The notes under the pieces are model-generated. The model ran no database searches. It was not told the origin of the DNA and was given only the letters and a program-made list of their open reading frames with translations. Shown here piece by piece: positions 46,895-55,904 of a stretch of 64,000 bases of DNA. The position numbers were made by a program, and so were the translations under genes. Every line of letters starts with the position of its first letter. Within the stretch, counting starts at the first letter, position 1. Source of the DNA: Bacteroidota bacterium (GTDB taxonomy: Bacteria > Bacteroidota > Bacteroidia > UKL13-3); NCBI GenBank assembly GCA_947477885.1, contig CANJUD010000009.1:62001-126000 (forward strand). The letters are read 5' to 3'.

Positions 46895-47935
46895 TTATAT
46901 CAATTGCCCTTCTACTTCACAATCCATTACTCTGCCAGTGCTATGCAACATAGTTTTTAGTGTAGGCAGAAGTGATTCAAATTGATGGGGATATAATGAT
47001 TGTGGACCATCGCTCATCGCATTTTCTGGATTGGGGTGAACTTCTATCATCAGCCCATCGCAACTTGCTGCCACGCTGGCCAAGGCCATGGGTATTACTC
47101 TATCACGATTGCCAGTACCGTGGCTCGGGTCAGAAAAAACGGGTAGGTGTGAAAGTTCTTTGATGATAGGAAATGCAGCAATGTCAAGCGTATTTCTCAC
47201 TGTGTCATCAAAGGTGCGAATACCACGTTCGCATAAAATTACTTTTTCGTTTCCACCACTTAATACATATTCGGCGGCCATTAACCACTCAGGTATTTTC
47301 GCAGCCATACCGCGTTTTAATAATATGGGCTTTTGTATTTTTCCCAAATGAGAAAGCAAATAAAAATTACTCATATTGCGAGAACCAACCTGCATTATAT
47401 CGGCATATTCTGATACCTCATCTATCAAACTCACATCCATTACTTCTGTAACTACATTCAGATTATATGCATCGGCGGCTTTTCTTAATAGTTTTAATCC
47501 TTCTTTTTTTAAGCCTTGAAAAGCATAAGGACTTGTGCGTGGTTTATAGGCACCGCCACGTATAAAACGTATATGATTTTTATGTAAAAACTCAGCTATC
47601 TGAAATATTTGATCTTCATTTTCTACGGAACAAGGACCTGCTATCATATTGAATGAATTGCCTCCGATACTCACCCCATTTACATCGAATTGTGTGGGAC
47701 TATTTTGCCATTGTTTTGATGCCAACTTATAAGGTTCTTTCACATCAATTATTTTGGCAACACCTTGCAATTCTGCAATAGATTGTATATCGAAATTTTG
47801 CGGGAATTTATATATAATAAGTACCTGTTTCAGATTTAAAAGCAAATGGCGATAACGAAAGTTTTTATCGTCCAGCAAGTTTTTTAAATCGTTTAACTCG
47901 GCGGGGGTAATGGTATTATTAAGTAAGAGTATCAC
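46895..47935 (-). CDS. aroF: 3-deoxy-7-phosphoheptulonate (DAHP) synthase, type I-beta
   Basis: A 346-residue enzyme joining phosphoenolpyruvate and erythrose 4-phosphate at the entry of the shikimate pathway. A ferredoxin-like regulatory domain (about 1-70) precedes the barrel, as in the AroF/AroG(f) group. Barrel motifs are IAGPCSVEN, IRFIRGGAYKPRTSPYAFQG, VVTEVMD, MQVGSRNMSNF, PILLKRGMAA, ILCERGIRTF, PVFSDPSHGTGNRD and MIEVHPNPENAMSDG, which include the substrate and metal ligands (Cys, His, Glu, Asp). The start overlaps the DUF4270 stop by 4 bases (ATGA), so it is coupled to that gene. Confidence 0.95.
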   Translation of the reverse strand: MILLLNNTITPAELNDLKNLLDDKNFRYRHLLLNLKQVLIIYKFPQNFDIQSIAELQGVAKIIDVKEPYKLASKQWQNSPTQFDVNGVSIGGNSFNMIAGPCSVENEDQIFQIAEFLHKNHIRFIRGGAYKPRTSPYAFQGLKKEGLKLLRKAADAYNLNVVTEVMDVSLIDEVSEYADIMQVGSRNMSNFYLLSHLGKIQKPILLKRGMAAKIPEWLMAAEYVLSGGNEKVILCERGIRTFDDTVRNTLDIAAFPIIKELSHLPVFSDPSHGTGNRDRVIPMALASVAASCDGLMIEVHPNPENAMSDGPQSLYPHQFESLLPTLKTMLHSTGRVMDCEVEGQLI

Positions 47936-49305
47936 GGAGCAGGAGAGTATGTGATTTTAAGTTTTACATTGCCCTGCGGTACTATTAATCGGGCACTGCC
48001 CACAGGTATTGCTGTTGGTATAGTAACGTAGAACCCATGTATATTGTTCGTTCCTGTACTCAAATAATTATTCAATGCATTTTGCAAATGGCGGGTAAAA
48101 GGAAGGCTATATTTATTGCCATCGTATTGTTTTCCTCCAAAATAAGCACTGGGCAAACTTAATGGGTAACCCTGGTTTGATGAAGTATAGAAATATTTAT
48201 CATACCTATCAAGAATAGCTTCTTCTTTCAAAGCACTGTCATGGTGAAACAATAATACCTGACTAGGCAATGGATATAAACCATTATAAGTATTGGTAAC
48301 ATCTCCTTCAATCAAAATTTCTGCCTTTTGTATACTTAAGCCTTTGTTTTTTGCCATCTCCATAAAATTGCTGAGATAAGGAATCTCAACCCGCATCTTA
48401 TTTCCTGCAGTGGATTGTATAAATGATTGAGGCATAATTTGTGCAGGAGCGCTTCGTGCCTTGTAGGCAGATGAGCTTCCATAATTATGACTAAAGGTGC
48501 TGAAATGAAGGCCAGGATTATTACCATCAATAGTTAAAGGAAAATTAACATATTCTGAATCGTTATAGAAAATAGTAAGATTACTATATTGATAGTATGA
48601 AGTTAAAAACGAAATAACATTACCAGGATTGTTAGGGTCAACTTCTATATAAAGTCCTTTTACCAAATTAGCAAAATCGGCACTGGTTGCCAAATTGTTT
48701 CCGCCATTAATAATTTTACGGGCGAAATTAGAATCTATATTAAAACGCACTTGTGGTAAATTAACATAAGTGGTTCCTTTAATTGAGAAATAGGAAACAT
48801 CATGTATATTATGCAACCCTGTCCAACTACCAATTTTAGAAATTTTATTTAGTTTTTGCGTAGAGAGATAAGCAGTATCTGTATAAAGTTGGTCGGAAAT
48901 TTCACTTACCATTAAAGTTTGAGGCATTGCAGTATCTCCATATAATTTGGTGCCCGTAGCATAACACATTGATAGGCGAACAGAATCAATCTTTACATGA
49001 GATGGGAAAGTTAAATTTTCTTTGGGCAGTAATAATCTAAAACACATACCCGCATCTGTTGTTCCAAATAATGGGTCATTAAGATGACCAATGGGATGTG
49101 CTGGCCAGCCACCTGTGCGTAAAGTATCGTCGGGAACTGTATAAGTATTTACTGTAAAAGTATCTATTACTTGTCCACTAAAACCATCTGAATTGGTTCC
49201 AATTCCGATAAGACCCGTTCCTTTTTTACAGGAAAAAAATAAGAGGGCAACTACAAGAAAAACTAAACTAAATCTATTAGTTATTCTGAGTGATAAGGTC
49301 GGCAT
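47932..49305 (-). CDS. DUF4270-family lipoprotein
   Basis: About 457 residues. MPTLSLRITNRFSLVFLVVALLFFSC is a lipoprotein signal peptide (the ATG at 49326 would add seven residues and overlap the gene upstream further). The mature part fits DUF4270: KKGTGLIGIG, DTFTVNTYTVPDDTLRTGG, LNDPLFGTTDAGMCFRL and later KIDSVRLSMCY, YNGLYPLPSQVLLF and the end VKLKITYS. These beta-rich lipoproteins are common in Bacteroidota and often lie beside the short glycogen-synthase-like gene, as here; their role is not known to me. The 5' end overlaps the GT5 gene by about 29 bases and the 3' end overlaps aroF. Confidence 0.85.
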   Translation of the reverse strand: MPTLSLRITNRFSLVFLVVALLFFSCKKGTGLIGIGTNSDGFSGQVIDTFTVNTYTVPDDTLRTGGWPAHPIGHLNDPLFGTTDAGMCFRLLLPKENLTFPSHVKIDSVRLSMCYATGTKLYGDTAMPQTLMVSEISDQLYTDTAYLSTQKLNKISKIGSWTGLHNIHDVSYFSIKGTTYVNLPQVRFNIDSNFARKIINGGNNLATSADFANLVKGLYIEVDPNNPGNVISFLTSYYQYSNLTIFYNDSEYVNFPLTIDGNNPGLHFSTFSHNYGSSSAYKARSAPAQIMPQSFIQSTAGNKMRVEIPYLSNFMEMAKNKGLSIQKAEILIEGDVTNTYNGLYPLPSQVLLFHHDSALKEEAILDRYDKYFYTSSNQGYPLSLPSAYFGGKQYDGNKYSLPFTRHLQNALNNYLSTGTNNIHGFYVTIPTAIPVGSARLIVPQGNVKLKITYSPAP

Positions 49306-50104
49306 AAAATTGTGTGTAGCCATCAACTGATGATTCTTCTTCTATATGTTTCATTTGCGGAGTTCCCATCTTGGTTGCAAATTTGTGCAAATCGGGATGA
49401 GCTTCATCATGCATTACAAGACCATCACTATAACGCACTGCCCCTAAATTAAGTTTCATACAGTCGGCATCATGAAAAAATTCTAAGTGCTCTTTTCCAA
49501 TATTATTCATTGAAACTTTGCGACTAAAGTCTGCTCCAAGCTTTTCATCAAACTGGTTATTGAAAACCGAATATACAACTTTTGAATTGCGATAAACAGG
49601 CTCATCTTTATATATTGTTTTAATATATAAAGGAATTAAACTTGTCATCCAACCATGGCAATGAATTATATCTGGAGCCCAACCTAATTTTTTTACTGTT
49701 TCTAAAGCACCTTTACAAAAGAAAATTGTACGCTCATCATTATCGGTGAAGAATTCTTCTTTATCGTTTTTGAAAACAAATTTACGTTTGAAATAATCTT
49801 CGTTATCTAAAAAATAAACCTGCATTTTAGCTTCAGGTATTGAAGCAACTTTTATAATAAGTGGGTTATCATTGTCATCAATTGTAATATTGATTCCTGA
49901 AAGTCTTACCACTTCATGTAATCGATTACGTCTTTCGTTGATTACACCAAACCGTGGCATGAGCACTCTAATTTCGTAGTCGCGTTTTTGAAGTTCCTCA
50001 GGGAGAAGTCTGGCGATATCAGCTACACTTGAAATCTTAAGAAATGGATCTAATTCGTTTGTTACAAAAAGAACCTTGGTTTTCGAACTTGTAATAATTG
50101 CCAT
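49277..50104 (-). CDS. Glycogen/starch synthase-like protein, N-terminal (GT5) domain only
   Basis: A 275-residue protein. VLFVTNELDPFLKISSVADIARLLPEEL, DYEIRVLMPRFGVINERRNRLHEV, VYFLDNEDYFKRK, and APDIIHCHGWMTSLIPLYIK are the N-terminal lobe motifs of glycogen synthase GlgA. The ADP-glucose loop K-x-GG is altered to KISSVAD. The C-terminal Rossmann lobe with the EX7E site, about 200 residues, is absent, so it is unlikely to be a full synthase. This short form followed by DUF4270 is, to my knowledge, seen in other Bacteroidota and hence not a fresh truncation. The -7 box is at 50149. Confidence 0.82.
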   Translation of the reverse strand: MAIITSSKTKVLFVTNELDPFLKISSVADIARLLPEELQKRDYEIRVLMPRFGVINERRNRLHEVVRLSGINITIDDNDNPLIIKVASIPEAKMQVYFLDNEDYFKRKFVFKNDKEEFFTDNDERTIFFCKGALETVKKLGWAPDIIHCHGWMTSLIPLYIKTIYKDEPVYRNSKVVYSVFNNQFDEKLGADFSRKVSMNNIGKEHLEFFHDADCMKLNLGAVRYSDGLVMHDEAHPDLHKFATKMGTPQMKHIEEESSVDGYTQFYADLITQNN

Positions 50105-50148
50105 AATTTAATTTAAGTTGAGAGATACTAAAAAAATTTCTAGTGGTG

Positions 50149-50156
50149 CAAAGATA
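50149..50156 (-). promoter_or_regulatory. -7 promoter box of the GT5-like/DUF4270/aroF unit
   Basis: The minus strand reads TATCTTTG followed by CACC, 45 bases before the ATG at 50104. The three downstream genes overlap, so this may serve all of them. Confidence 0.45.
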
Positions 50157-50266
50157 CTATAAAAAAAACGTAATATAACCAAGACAAATATTCATTATCT
50201 TTCAATGCACTGCAAAACAGCAACTTATGCGATATTTGAGGGGTGTCGGGATTAACCCAACAAATA

Positions 50267-51463
50267 CTAGTCGTTCAAAATTGCAGCAATACCGGGCAAT
50301 TCTTTACCTTCAAAATATTCAAGCAAAGCCCCGCCACCAGTAGATACATAACTCACCTCATCTTCCAATCCAAACTTATTTATTGCTGCTGCGGAGTCTC
50401 CTCCACCAATCAAACTGAAAGCTCCTTGTTTAGTTGCTTTAGCTACTGCAAGTGCTACTTGCTTGGTCCCATTTTCAAAACTTGGCATTTCAAAAACTCC
50501 CATCGGGCCATTCCATAAAATTGTTTTTGAATTGCTTACTACTTCAGCATAGTCATTAGCTGCATTCGGCCCAATATCCAGTCCCATCCATCCATCTGGA
50601 ATTTCACCACTGGGCAAATCTTTTTTATTGGCATCGTTATTAAACGCATCTGCTGCTACCGAATCTGACGGGAGCAATAATGCCACTCCTTTTTGTTTGG
50701 CTTTGGCTAATAGCTCCAAAGTGAGCTCTAATCGATCGTCTTCACATAGGCTATTACCTATACGTCCGCCTTGTGCTTTCATAAAGGTATAAGCCATGCC
50801 TCCGCCTATCAATATATTATCGGCCACATTCAGCAGGTTTTCTATAATCAATAGTTTGTCGGATACTTTTGCTCCGCCTACAATTGCAGTAAAAGGATGC
50901 TCGGCATGTTTCATTATTTTTTGTGCATTGGCAATTTCGTTTGCCATTACATAACCAAAACATTTATTGCCTTTAAAAAATTGTGCAATCACTGCTGTAG
51001 AAGCATGTGCCCTATGGGCTGTACCGAATGCATCGTTTACATATATATCACCTAGTGTGCTAAGTGTGCGAGCAAACTCAATATCGCCTTTTTCTTCTTG
51101 CTTGTAAAAACGTAAATTCTCCAACAATAATATTTCACCTGGCTTGATTGCAGTAGCCAAATCTTTTGCTTCCTGTCCTATACAATCATTTGCAAAATGC
51201 ACGGTGGTTCCTGTGAGTTCGGCCAAATGTGGAACAATATGTTTGAGTGAATATTTATCCTCGGGCCCTTCTTTGGGTCTACCCAAGTGACTCATCAAAA
51301 TACAGCTTCCTCCATCTGCTAATATTTTTTTAATAGTGGGAAGTGTCGCCGTAATGCGGCTGTCATCAGCTATGGCCAATGTTTGTTTGTCCAAGGGCAC
51401 ATTAAAATCTACACGGATTAAAGCACGTTTGCCATTAAAGTTTATATTGTCTACTGTGAGCAT
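50267..51463 (-). CDS. pgk: Phosphoglycerate kinase
   Basis: A 398-residue glycolytic enzyme that makes ATP from ADP and 1,3-bisphosphoglycerate. RVDFNVPL (N-terminal), the arginine region [75 protein letters not shown] and the closing [20 protein letters not shown] are all present, covering both substrate sites. Length is normal. It has its own -7 box at 51492 and stands alone between the GT5-like unit and the OsmC gene. Confidence 0.97.
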   Translation of the reverse strand: MLTVDNINFNGKRALIRVDFNVPLDKQTLAIADDSRITATLPTIKKILADGGSCILMSHLGRPKEGPEDKYSLKHIVPHLAELTGTTVHFANDCIGQEAKDLATAIKPGEILLLENLRFYKQEEKGDIEFARTLSTLGDIYVNDAFGTAHRAHASTAVIAQFFKGNKCFGYVMANEIANAQKIMKHAEHPFTAIVGGAKVSDKLLIIENLLNVADNILIGGGMAYTFMKAQGGRIGNSLCEDDRLELTLELLAKAKQKGVALLLPSDSVAADAFNNDANKKDLPSGEIPDGWMGLDIGPNAANDYAEVVSNSKTILWNGPMGVFEMPSFENGTKQVALAVAKATKQGAFSLIGGGDSAAAINKFGLEDEVSYVSTGGGALLEYFEGKELPGIAAILND

Positions 51464-51491
51464 GTTATATTATATAATTGTTTTGGGGCTG

Positions 51492-51499
51492 CAAAAATA
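51492..51499 (-). promoter_or_regulatory. -7 promoter box of pgk
   Basis: The minus strand reads TATTTTTG followed by CAGCC, 28 bases before the ATG at 51463. Confidence 0.5.
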
Positions 51500-51541
51500 T
51501 AGGGTATTGGGGGGAATAAGAAATCGGGGATGCCCTAAAGT

Positions 51542-51561
51542 GGTTGGTGAGGACACCAACC
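51542..51561. repeat. Perfect 8-bp inverted repeat between OsmC gene and pgk
   Basis: GGTTGGTG and CACCAACC flank AGGA. There is no T-run on either side, so it is more likely a dispersed palindromic repeat than a terminator. It lies downstream of the OsmC gene on the minus strand. Confidence 0.5.
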
Positions 51562-51589
51562 GCGGGCAAGCCGTGGAAAATACCATTAC

Positions 51590-51991
51590 TTAAACCAAAT
51601 CTATCACATAAGAAATATCAGCAGCTTTTACCAACATCGCATAAACTCCGCAATATTTTTCTAAAGAAAGTTTTACTGCACGCTCCATTTTTTCCAAATC
51701 ATCAGGATTCAAGTGTATATGATATATAATTTTGATTGTATGATATATCTTGGGATAATCTTCGGTTAGCTCTCCTTCCACATCAATGGTTAATTCACTA
51801 AATTCAACTTTCATTTTGTTTAATATTGGAACAATATCTAACCCTGAGCATGCGGCAAGAGCACTGAGCAGTAAGGGCTTTGGTGTGGGGCCCAAATCAT
51901 CGGGACTATTATCTAATATAATTTTATGGTCATTTACTTCCGTTTCGAAAGCCATACCTGATATATATTTTGTAACTGTTTTATTTTTCAT
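51590..51991 (-). CDS. OsmC/Ohr-family protein
   Basis: A 133-residue protein of the OsmC-like fold. The two conserved cysteines are present, C48 in LLLSALAACSGLD and C114 in EKYCGVYAML, which in studied members reduce organic hydroperoxides. The FETEVNDHKIILD opening and the LDIVPILNKMKVEFSELTIDVEG stretch are standard for the YhfA-like OsmC group. It lies 96 bases downstream of nothing on its own strand except the TDO gene, whose stop is at 52088, so its promoter is probably in 51992-52087. Physiological substrate not determinable. Confidence 0.9.
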   Translation of the reverse strand: MKNKTVTKYISGMAFETEVNDHKIILDNSPDDLGPTPKPLLLSALAACSGLDIVPILNKMKVEFSELTIDVEGELTEDYPKIYHTIKIIYHIHLNPDDLEKMERAVKLSLEKYCGVYAMLVKAADISYVIDLV

Positions 51992-52087
51992 TATAATATA
52001 TATTAGTTAATGTGAAAGTGATATGTAAGAAATTAAAAGTTTATATAAACAAAATTATATGTACAATCGTACTTAATCATTATCATA

Positions 52088-53125
52088 TTAGCTTGAAAAC
52101 ATGAGTTTTTGTTCTAATGAATCATCAAGTTTTGGCAATTTGTTTCGTTGCACCAAATACGAAGTTAGCTCTGCAAATTCTTTATATATAAAATGCGAAT
52201 CCATTGCCGATTTCAAATAGCCTGCACCCGTGCTTCCCCCCGTACCTGTACGACTCCCAATCATACGCTTTACCATCGCTAAATGTCGCGAACGCCACTG
52301 GCCCATCAATGAATCTATATCTAACAAAGTGCTAATAAGTTGATAGGGTAATTGCAATAAGGGATAGTCTCTATATAACATAATAAATAATGCATGGCGA
52401 TTTGCTTCAGGACTTAACCGACGTTCAGCAGGATAATCTTGATTATTCATAAATAACATATTAAATCCCACATCATTTTGTCTTTCATCGGGCTGCAAGG
52501 TAGCAAAATATACTTCTCTATACTGCTGCCAAAAGGGATGGTCAGAATTGTGTTTGTCAAACTCTTGGGCCCACGATGCATGGTCGAAAAAGGGCATACG
52601 TTCGAGCCAGTTGATAACCAATTCTAATAATGATACTTCCTTTTCAGAGTTTTTTACTCGGTCAATATCCTCTTTATTTAATTGAGATGTATAATAATTT
52701 TGTCCATGACGCTGCTCAAATTTAAGACCGAGCAAAGCTTCCAATTGCTTGAATTGTATACTTTGAAAACCAGATGCAGGACGCAATAAATCCCTAAAGT
52801 CGAGGAAGTCGAGCGGCGTCATGGACTCTATAATATCCATTTTTTCAACCAACATTTGCAATATTAATCCTACCCTTCTTAATCTATGTACCACATTCAT
52901 TAATTCGGGAGAATTATCGGGTATTTGCGGCTTACTAAAAACTTCTCGAGCTATATTCACTTCATGTATAATCTGTTTGAACCAAAGCTCATAAGATTGG
53001 TGAATAATAATGAACAGCATTTCATCGTCGGCTCTTATGCCGGCCTTGGTGCTCTCAGGTTCCTGGGCGTTAAGTATCTTGTCTAGTTGCAGATACTCAC
53101 TGTAGTAAACAGGTTTTTGTTCCAT
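52088..53125 (-). CDS. Tryptophan 2,3-dioxygenase
   Basis: A 345-residue heme dioxygenase family protein, which opens the indole ring of tryptophan to N-formylkynurenine. IIIHQSYELWFKQIIHE carries the substrate-side histidine and the Y/W/F residues; RLRRVGLILQMLVEKMDIIESMTPLDFLDFRDLLRPASGFQSIQF is the signature core; SRHLAMVKRMIG carries the heme-binding histidine, followed by the GTGGSTGAGYL substrate loop. Longer than the bacterial average of about 280, because of an insert in the middle (about 200-240, ending NDVGFNMLFM), as in several Bacteroidota. No other kynurenine-pathway gene is adjacent. Confidence 0.93.
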   Translation of the reverse strand: MEQKPVYYSEYLQLDKILNAQEPESTKAGIRADDEMLFIIIHQSYELWFKQIIHEVNIAREVFSKPQIPDNSPELMNVVHRLRRVGLILQMLVEKMDIIESMTPLDFLDFRDLLRPASGFQSIQFKQLEALLGLKFEQRHGQNYYTSQLNKEDIDRVKNSEKEVSLLELVINWLERMPFFDHASWAQEFDKHNSDHPFWQQYREVYFATLQPDERQNDVGFNMLFMNNQDYPAERRLSPEANRHALFIMLYRDYPLLQLPYQLISTLLDIDSLMGQWRSRHLAMVKRMIGSRTGTGGSTGAGYLKSAMDSHFIYKEFAELTSYLVQRNKLPKLDDSLEQKLMFSS

Positions 53126-53159
53126 CGTATTAATTTATATAAAAATGATTTTGTTTGTA

Positions 53160-55832
53160 TTATTTCACTTCAAATTTCTTGCTTTCAATATGTTCTTTGT
53201 CTTTAATAATTATATGATACAATCCTTTTGCATAATCAGCTATATTAATTGTTTGAAGATTATTGCCTATTTGGGCTTTGATTGAATTATAATATATTAA
53301 CCTTCCGGTATTATCATATATTTCTATTCGGCTATTTATATTTTTTGTAGCATCAAATTGAATATTTATATAATTAGAAGCTGGATTGGGAAATACCAAT
53401 AAATTATGATATATATTATTTTCTCCCTGGTAAATTCCACTTCTAGGGTCACCAAGTTTAAAATCCCAAATACCACGCCCGTATGTTGCAAATCGGGCAG
53501 TTTGGGTGCGGTCGATAAACTCAACACTCCAATATGTTTGGTCGGGAGCAACCGTGCCACCTAAATATTTCCATACCGTATCTGCCACACAAAAAACATA
53601 AGGTCCGGCATCAGTAGCAGCAAATATATATTCTTCCTTACTGTCCATTGCAAGTTCAAATGCCATAGTTTTTGGCAAGCCTGAAACCATGGGTACAAAT
53701 GTATTTCCATTGTCAGTACTCATCCAAAAAGCTGCGGTTGAATATCCACTACCCGATATATATATTGTATTTCTATTTTTGGTAGAAGGCAATATAGATG
53801 CACCGTATAAATAATTTGCACCTGGCCCATTAAATGCTTTGGTTGTATCCCAGGTCTGCCCCCCATCAGTGCTCTTCCAAAACAAACCTTGGTCGGTCAT
53901 TACATATTTATAATTGTGATCGATGGGTGAAAAAGCAATCGCTGAAATGCGGTCACCTTTTTTGCGTCCAAAATCAAAATTCCCCTCGGTACTTTTTAAT
54001 TTATTGGTATTATCATATACCACTTTATATAAGTGTGCTTCTGTATTGGCATCGCTGCCGCCACCCATCCAGCTTACAGTTGGTGCGTCAGGATCGGCAG
54101 TTACAGGTGGTATCCATACTTGCCCTTTGCTGGTAAAATCCCAAGTTGCCATATTATAGTTATTTACAATATCATTATAATACATTACAAAACCAGGATA
54201 GTCAAACCACAAACTGTTTCCACTATCACCACTTACCAAATGTCCATAATCGCCGCTATAAGTTTGTTCAAAATCAAGCGTGCCGCCTATATCATTTTTG
54301 CATGCTTGAAAGCCTTGATCTTGTGCTCCAGCATATACTCTCTGTGGCTCAGCTTTTGCAGTATATACGGAATAGTATTGGCTTATATCCAAGCCCTTCA
54401 TTGATATATTCTCTAGGCTTTGTAATCCATCATTACTATAATAAGTACCACCATCGCAATTAATATATATAATTTCTTTACCGCCCTTGCCCATCTTAGC
54501 TTGTATTGATTGTATATCAGCGTGGAGTTTATATTGTATATCTCCATAATATTCTCCCCATTTGTTAAATTGTGAAAACGTTTTTCCTGCATCTCTACTT
54601 ATCCAACATTCTATATTGCCCAAGTATATATTATTCGGATTGGAAATATCGCAAGTGAAATTTCTGCCATAAGGATTTTTATTTATATATGCTTGAAAAG
54701 CCCAGCTTTTACCACTACTAATTGAGTAAAATAAACTATCATTAATAAAGGCGTACAAGTACGTAGATGTTTTATTCTCAAGCCCCGCCAAATATGAATT
54801 CCCCTTGGGACAAACAGGTATATTGCTCACGAAATTAAACTGCTCGTTATAATAATTTTTCACACTTAGCGTATCATCTGCTAACATATATAATTTACCC
54901 GAACCATAAGGCGGTGTCCATATGGCAAAATGCGAAGTACCTCCATATATATTTTCATTAAAACTTGTTTCGAAAATAAATGTTTTCCCTTGGTTTTTTG
55001 AACTATATAATGATGTCTGCGCGTTCCAACTATTATAGTTCCAATCGTGGGCCAATATATATACTGTTTTCTGCGAATCGTTTGCAACAACGGCCTGTTC
55101 GATATTTCCCCACTTCTCAATATTATCTAGGCCAGCAGCCTTGTTCCAATGTGCTCCTTCATCGTCACTATAATAAGCTTTATTACTGGAAGTAACTGCC
55201 AATATTCTTTTTTTGCCTCCACTTATATATAATACTTTTACCATCCGCAATCCTCCAAATTTCAGTTTATCATTCAGTACTTTCCATCCTGTTCCATCCG
55301 GATTTCCACGCCAAATATTTCCTTGGTCAGAACCAACATATAGTAAATTATTGAGTGTGTCATTGTCAACAAATAAAGTACGTCCAGCATTGTTGGCACT
55401 ACCTTTCTCTTGCCAGTGGCCTTTAAGTTTCCCACTGAAAAATGAATCTACACTTCCACGTAAATTCATCATATTATTATACTGTGTTTCGCTATTGTTG
55501 CGGTTTATTTCACGCCAGTCAATTCCCGGTGCAGTGCGATGTATATTGTTTATATATTCTTCGCGGGCATTGTGGAATTCTTCGTTTTCTTCTTGGTTTG
55601 GATTGAATTCTGTAGGTTGGGGATTCGGGATGCAGGATTCGGGATTCGGGGTTTTGGCAATCGAATTATTATATACTTTTTCTTGAACACTCATCGAAAC
55701 TACCTGCCTTTGGATGGTGGTGAGCGGAGTCGAACCATCACCTCCAAATTTACCAGAAAATTGATATATAAATATTGCAAAACCTATTCCCAATAAGATG
55801 CTAAAAACTATAATATATTTCCCTTTGTTCAC
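53160..55832 (-). CDS. Secreted BNR/sortilin-type propeller protein with T9SS sorting domain
   Basis: An 890-residue protein. An N-terminal hydrophobic segment (about 6-26, IIVFSILLGIGFAIFIYQF) is an export signal. BNR/Asp-box repeats (S.D.G..W, for example YSDDEGAHWNKA, ISRDAGKTFSQF, KSTDGGQTWDTT, MSTDNGNTFVPM) form one or two propellers from about 150 to 800. The end is a T9SS sorting domain (LLVFPNPASNYINIQF, NTGRLIYYNSI, YAKGLYHIIIKDKEH). The first 80 residues contain two stretches that match dispersed DNA repeats (see the repeat entries). No catalytic residues seen; likely a binding or glycan-interacting surface protein. Confidence 0.88.
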   Translation of the reverse strand: MNKGKYIIVFSILLGIGFAIFIYQFSGKFGGDGSTPLTTIQRQVVSMSVQEKVYNNSIAKTPNPESCIPNPQPTEFNPNQEENEEFHNAREEYINNIHRTAPGIDWREINRNNSETQYNNMMNLRGSVDSFFSGKLKGHWQEKGSANNAGRTLFVDNDTLNNLLYVGSDQGNIWRGNPDGTGWKVLNDKLKFGGLRMVKVLYISGGKKRILAVTSSNKAYYSDDEGAHWNKAAGLDNIEKWGNIEQAVVANDSQKTVYILAHDWNYNSWNAQTSLYSSKNQGKTFIFETSFNENIYGGTSHFAIWTPPYGSGKLYMLADDTLSVKNYYNEQFNFVSNIPVCPKGNSYLAGLENKTSTYLYAFINDSLFYSISSGKSWAFQAYINKNPYGRNFTCDISNPNNIYLGNIECWISRDAGKTFSQFNKWGEYYGDIQYKLHADIQSIQAKMGKGGKEIIYINCDGGTYYSNDGLQSLENISMKGLDISQYYSVYTAKAEPQRVYAGAQDQGFQACKNDIGGTLDFEQTYSGDYGHLVSGDSGNSLWFDYPGFVMYYNDIVNNYNMATWDFTSKGQVWIPPVTADPDAPTVSWMGGGSDANTEAHLYKVVYDNTNKLKSTEGNFDFGRKKGDRISAIAFSPIDHNYKYVMTDQGLFWKSTDGGQTWDTTKAFNGPGANYLYGASILPSTKNRNTIYISGSGYSTAAFWMSTDNGNTFVPMVSGLPKTMAFELAMDSKEEYIFAATDAGPYVFCVADTVWKYLGGTVAPDQTYWSVEFIDRTQTARFATYGRGIWDFKLGDPRSGIYQGENNIYHNLLVFPNPASNYINIQFDATKNINSRIEIYDNTGRLIYYNSIKAQIGNNLQTINIADYAKGLYHIIIKDKEHIESKKFEVK
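55619..55651. repeat. GGATTCGGG repeat array inside the BNR-propeller gene
   Basis: Three copies of GGATTCGGG (55621, 55635, 55642) lie within coding sequence and give the PNPESCIPNPQP segment at about residues 61-71. The same unit occurs after ruvC at 24801. Confidence 0.65.
55718..55740. repeat. Dispersed-repeat-like string TGGTGAGCGGAGTCGAACCATCA in coding sequence
   Basis: It encodes GDGSTPLTT-like residues at about 31-38 of the BNR-propeller protein. I recognise GAGCGGAGTCGAACC-type strings as frequent intergenic repeats in this phylum, but only one copy is seen here. Confidence 0.35.
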
Positions 55833-55887
55833 CAGTCTATTTTTTTAAAAAGCAACGCAAATTAAGGCAAAATGGCTTTTAATAGTT

Positions 55888-55894
55888 TATTTTG
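55888..55894 (+). promoter_or_regulatory. Likely -7 box of tyrS
   Basis: TATTTTG followed by CAACG is one T shorter than the consensus seen elsewhere. It lies 11 bases before the ATG at 55905 and argues against the upstream in-frame ATG at 55872. Confidence 0.35.
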
Positions 55895-55904
55895 CAACGA
55901 AATT

